Assembly (NCBI GenBank): GCA_905236465.1
Contig: CAJOQA010000292.1
Coordinates: 1-24,964, forward strand
Length of the DNA stretch: 24,964 nucleotides
Direction of reading: 5' to 3'
DNA from: an uncultured Treponema sp.
GTDB lineage: Bacteria > Spirochaetota > Spirochaetia > Treponematales > Treponemataceae
The notes under the pieces are model-generated. The model saw nothing but the letters and a program-made list of their open reading frames with translations. It was not told the DNA's origin and did no database searches. Shown piece by piece: positions 22,244-24,964 of this stretch. Made by a program: the position numbers and the translations under genes. How positions within the stretch are numbered: position 1 is the stretch's first letter; every line of letters starts with the position of its first letter.

Positions 22244-23074
22244 ATGGGAAAATATATTGCTAAGTTTTTTATAGAAGGTATTATTGAAGAAAAGGGCGAG
22301 CTTTACCAGCAGGAATGGCTTTTGGAAAGTCTTGAAAAGTTGACGGATGATAAAAAAAATGTAGCCCTTATGTTGTATATCAATTCGCCTGGAGGTAGCG
22401 TTTACCAATCAGATGAAATGTATCTGGCACTAAAAAAATATAAGGAAGAAACGAAACGACCAGTATACGCATACTTTGCAAGCTTAGCAGCTTCTGGTGG
22501 CTATTACACTGGTTGTGCAGCTGATAAAATTATAGCAAACCGCAACACACTTACAGGGTCAATAGGCGTAATTGCAAACCGTTTTATTGATTTGACAGCC
22601 CTGCTTTCTAAGCACGGAATTAAAAGTGAAACGATTCATGCAGGAAAAAATAAGATTATGGGTAGCGTTGATATTCCAACTACAGACGAACATAGGGCAA
22701 TCATGCAAGCTGTAGCGGACGAATGTTACAATCAGTTTGTCTCTATAGTTGCAGAAAGCAGGAAGTTAGACTTAGACAAGACAAGGGAACTTGCTGACGG
22801 TCGCATCTACACAGCGTTACAAGCAAAAGAAAAGGGGCTTGTAGATGAAATACTGACTTTTGACGATGCAGTGGATTTTCTGAAGGAAAAGGAATTCGGT
22901 TCAAAAGACTTTAAGGCGGATGTTAAGGACATAAGAAAGAAGCCTAAGAAAAATCTGATAAAGATGTTAAAGGGAACTTTTTCTCCTATCTCTCCCTTAT
23001 CAGAATTAAAAGAAGCCTTGTCACTTACAAAGTCAGCTACTATGCGATACCCTGCTTATTTGTATGAAGGCTGA
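22244..23074 (+). CDS. sppA: SppA-like signal peptide peptidase (S49 family), short form
   Basis: I start at ATG 22244 because AGGAG lies 8 nt upstream; the longer reading from 22166 would begin in the promoter region. The 276-residue protein has the S49 features I-N-S-P-G-G-S (residues 46-52), the nucleophile S84 in A-A-S-G-G-Y-Y, T-G-S-I-G-V, and a likely base lysine at K135 or K137 in G-K-N-K. G-R-I-Y-T-A-L-Q-A-K-E-K-G-L-V-D follows. This Ser/Lys peptidase family degrades released signal peptides and membrane-protein fragments. Unlike typical SppA, no N-terminal transmembrane anchor is present, so it is probably cytoplasmic or peripherally attached. It shares one base with the next gene (TGATG) and leads an operon ending in radA. 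Confidence 0.88.
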   Translation: MGKYIAKFFIEGIIEEKGELYQQEWLLESLEKLTDDKKNVALMLYINSPGGSVYQSDEMYLALKKYKEETKRPVYAYFASLAASGGYYTGCAADKIIANRNTLTGSIGVIANRFIDLTALLSKHGIKSETIHAGKNKIMGSVDIPTTDEHRAIMQAVADECYNQFVSIVAESRKLDLDKTRELADGRIYTALQAKEKGLVDEILTFDDAVDFLKEKEFGSKDFKADVKDIRKKPKKNLIKMLKGTFSPISPLSELKEALSLTKSATMRYPAYLYEG

Positions 23075-23466
23075 TGATTTCGCGTAAATTAAAAATATTT
23101 GATTTTGTAACCCTTGCAATCTGCACTTCTTTTGTTGCTGTCTCTTTTATTGCACTACAAAAAAACAAAGCAGTTAATGGAAGAAACTTACTTATAATAA
23201 ATGCAGAAAGTGGGGGTAAAAAAGATACTTACATATATCCGCTAAAGGAAAATGGTCTTTATAAAATTCAGGGGACTTTGGGAATTTCTTTAATTCAGAT
23301 TGAAGGGGAAAAAGCTTTTTTTGTTGATTCCCCCTGCCCCAACAAAACTTGCATATCTTCTGCAAAAATATCGCAGGAGGGACAATGGGCAGCTTGTCTC
23401 CCTAACCGTGTTTTTATAAAAATAGAAAAAGAAGGTAAAAAAACTTTTGATGGAATAGCAGAATAA
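23074..23466 (+). CDS. NusG domain II-containing membrane-anchored protein
   Basis: The 130-residue protein has an N-terminal membrane segment (about 10-28) followed by a small beta-rich domain. Its D-S-P-C-P-N-K-T-C...C-L-P-N-R-V pattern matches the NusG-domain-II-like family found in Firmicutes and spirochetes. Despite the name these proteins are extracytoplasmic and not transcription factors; their function is unknown. C92 and C97 within C-P-N-K-T-C and a third Cys before L-P-N-R are retained and could bind a metal or form a disulfide. The ATG overlaps the sppA stop by one base, with GAAGG upstream, so it is probably translationally coupled. radA follows after 13 nt. Confidence 0.82.
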   Translation: MISRKLKIFDFVTLAICTSFVAVSFIALQKNKAVNGRNLLIINAESGGKKDTYIYPLKENGLYKIQGTLGISLIQIEGEKAFFVDSPCPNKTCISSAKISQEGQWAACLPNRVFIKIEKEGKKTFDGIAE

Positions 23467-23479
23467 ATAGGAGAAGTTT

Positions 23480-24829
23480 ATGAAAAAAAAAGGTTCTATT
23501 GTTTACAAGTGTTCAAGCTGTGGCTACAGTCAGCCAGGTTGGCTTGGAAGATGCCCTTCATGTGGTGAATGGAACACTCTTGAAGAATGTATTGTAGATC
23601 CAAATGCAGCAAGCCCTCAGCTAAACAAGGCAGGATTGGCAACTAAAGTTAAGCCAGTTCCCCTTGCAAAAATTTCTATTCAAGGGGAAGGCAGGATTAC
23701 AACAGGCAACGCTGAGTTTGACAGGGTTTTAGGAGGAGGTGCTACTAAAAGGTCTGCTGTTTTAATTGGAGGGGAACCTGGCATCGGAAAATCTACGCTT
23801 TTAATTCAGACAGCTGCCCTTATGCTTTCTTTTGGTGCAAAGATACTTTATGTTTCTGGTGAAGAGTCTGCTAGCCAGATAAAGGGGCGGTCTGTTAGGC
23901 TGGGCTTAAAAACTGACAGTGTTGAAATTCTTTGTACACTTCGCTTAGAAGATATTTTAGATGCCTTGGATGCGGTGAATCCTACAGTTGTAATAATTGA
24001 TTCTATCCAAACTGTATACTCAGCACAGGCAGGTCTTGTTCCAGGCACTGTAAATCAACTTACATACTGTGCCAATGAACTTATTGCTTGGGTAAAAGAA
24101 AGGGATAGCGTTCTTTTTATGACTGCCCATGTTACAAAGGACGGCATGATTGCAGGCCCTAAGAGCTTAGAGCACATGGTTGATACTGTAATTTCTTTTG
24201 AGCGTAGCAACGATGAAGTTCGTTTCTTAAGGGCAATGAAGAACAGGTTTGGTTCTATAGACGAGCTGGGGATTTTTGAGATGGAAGCAGAAGGACTTAA
24301 ATGCGTAGCTGACCCTAGCTCACTCTTTTTAACTAGGCGGGAAGGAGGGACTCCTGCTGGGGTTGCCTGTGTTCCAGTTTTTGAAGGAAGCCGCGTCTTT
24401 GTGGTTGAAATTCAGGCTTTAACCGTACCTGCTAAGGCTGCTGTTAACAGGGTCTATTCAGATCGTATAGATTCAGCTAGGGTGAGCCGTGTGGCGGCAG
24501 TACTTGAAAAGCGGGCAGGCCTTAAGTTCAGCGACCAGGATTTATACATAAATGTTGCCGGAGGGGCCAGGCTTACGGAAAGTGCTATTGACGCTGCATT
24601 AGCCGCGGCTCTTTACTCTGCAAGAACAGACATGGCCCTGCCAGAAAAAGCCCTTGTGGTAGGTGAGCTTAGCCTTGCTGGTGAAATTAGACCTGTAACA
24701 AAACTTAAACAGAGGGTGAAGACCGCTAAGGAAATGGGATTTTCCCTTATTGTGGCACCAGAAAAAGAAGGAGGAGCTGTAGCGGTTTCTTCGGTAAAGG
24801 ATCTGATAAAGGCTTTGTTTGCTAAGTAG
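23480..24829 (+). CDS. radA: DNA repair protein RadA
   Basis: The 449-residue protein is full length. The N-terminal zinc finger has C11-x2-C14 and C25-x2-C28. The RecA-like ATPase core carries Walker A G98-E-P-G-I-G-K-S-T106 and a Walker B-like V-V-I-I-D at 170-174. The RadA-specific motif is K254-N-R-F-G258. The C-terminal Lon-protease-like domain follows (about 300-449, V-A-G-G-A-R region). RadA is a helicase that drives branch migration and processes recombination intermediates alongside RecA. A GGAG Shine-Dalgarno lies 8 nt before ATG 23480. It is the last gene of the sppA operon. It converges on a minus-strand gene 7 nt downstream, and no simple terminator is visible between them. Confidence 0.97.
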   Translation: MKKKGSIVYKCSSCGYSQPGWLGRCPSCGEWNTLEECIVDPNAASPQLNKAGLATKVKPVPLAKISIQGEGRITTGNAEFDRVLGGGATKRSAVLIGGEPGIGKSTLLIQTAALMLSFGAKILYVSGEESASQIKGRSVRLGLKTDSVEILCTLRLEDILDALDAVNPTVVIIDSIQTVYSAQAGLVPGTVNQLTYCANELIAWVKERDSVLFMTAHVTKDGMIAGPKSLEHMVDTVISFERSNDEVRFLRAMKNRFGSIDELGIFEMEAEGLKCVADPSSLFLTRREGGTPAGVACVPVFEGSRVFVVEIQALTVPAKAAVNRVYSDRIDSARVSRVAAVLEKRAGLKFSDQDLYINVAGGARLTESAIDAALAAALYSARTDMALPEKALVVGELSLAGEIRPVTKLKQRVKTAKEMGFSLIVAPEKEGGAVAVSSVKDLIKALFAK

Positions 24830-24836
24830 GGGATAC

Positions 24837-24962
24837 TTATGTTATCTCCCGTGCCTGTATGCCGGATGCAGATGTTTTTTCAGAAACCTGTAGTTGGAGA
24901 CATTGCTTTTTGTACAACTCTAAAGTTTCTTTGAGTAGGTTTTGAAACATAGGAGGCAGGTT
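24837..24962 (-). CDS. C-terminal end of an unidentified protein (cut by window edge)
   Basis: A minus-strand frame is open from the right edge to a TAA at 24839-24837. It encodes at least 41 residues with a protein-like, helical composition (P-M-F-Q-N-L-L-K-E-T-L-E-L-Y-K-K). No start with a Shine-Dalgarno is seen, so the gene probably begins outside the window. It would converge on radA. The same DNA can form an imperfect hairpin (24882-24930). The product cannot be named from this fragment. Confidence 0.45.
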   Translation of the reverse strand, partial: NLPPMFQNLLKETLELYKKQCLQLQVSEKTSASGIQAREIT

Positions 24963-24964
24963 CA

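Noticed and set aside
24839..24934. Plus-strand 31-codon ORF after radA with an AGGGGA element
   Set aside because: The opposite strand carries a longer, more protein-like frame open to the window edge; a real 31-residue gene cannot be supported.
1..24964. CRISPR array, insertion sequence or prophage
   Set aside because: No regularly spaced direct repeats, transposase, integrase or phage structural genes were seen.

Overview
The window looks like chromosomal DNA of a spirochete, most likely a host-associated or saccharolytic Treponema. The evidence is moderate-to-low GC, the gene order rpmG / tRNA-Trp / secE / nusG / rplKAJL / rpoBC / rpsL / rpsG without fusA or tuf after rpsG, and an Asn at the RpoB position that is Ser531 in E. 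coli, which is characteristic of naturally rifampicin-resistant spirochetes. The genus is inferred from protein character and gene order; no search was run.

Layout. (1) Positions 1-4690, plus strand: a secreted GH127-type beta-L-arabinofuranosidase, then an A/T-rich gene for a 706-residue protein I do not recognise. A 16-bp perfect inverted repeat surrounds that gene's promoter and overlaps its ribosome binding site and start codon. (2) Positions 4690-5650, minus strand: a Fic toxin with a 59-residue VbhA-type antitoxin (motif S-x3-E-G). The two overlap by 8 nt, and a dispersed palindromic repeat forms the 3' end of fic. (3) Positions 5670-18540, minus strand: one long transcription-translation unit running tRNA-Thr, rpmG, tRNA-Trp, secE, nusG, rplK, rplA, rplJ, rplL, rpoB, rpoC, rpsL, rpsG. 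It starts at a near-consensus promoter and ends at an intrinsic terminator; a second promoter precedes rpsL. (4) Positions 18588-19914: cysE (serine acetyltransferase) on the minus strand, and a 468-bp gene-free stretch. That stretch holds a predicted RNA of about 95 nt with its own promoter and terminator, a 15-bp perfect inverted repeat, a dispersed palindrome and two further promoters. (5) Positions 19914-22150: a membrane-anchored lytic transglycosylase (plus) converging on a MATE transporter (minus); the terminator of the first lies inside the coding sequence of the second. (6) Positions 22244-24829, plus strand: sppA-like peptidase, a NusG-domain-II membrane protein and radA, tightly packed. 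The C-terminus of one more minus-strand gene enters at the right edge.

Most worth follow-up are non-coding. Four genes (GH127, the Fic antitoxin, cysE, MATE) have no Shine-Dalgarno sequence and a -10-like hexamer 6-7 nt before ATG, so their transcripts would begin at or next to the start codon (leaderless). The 16-bp inverted repeat at 2486-2569 fits either a readthrough silencer or an invertible promoter. The independent RNA before cysE may be an sRNA or an attenuating leader.
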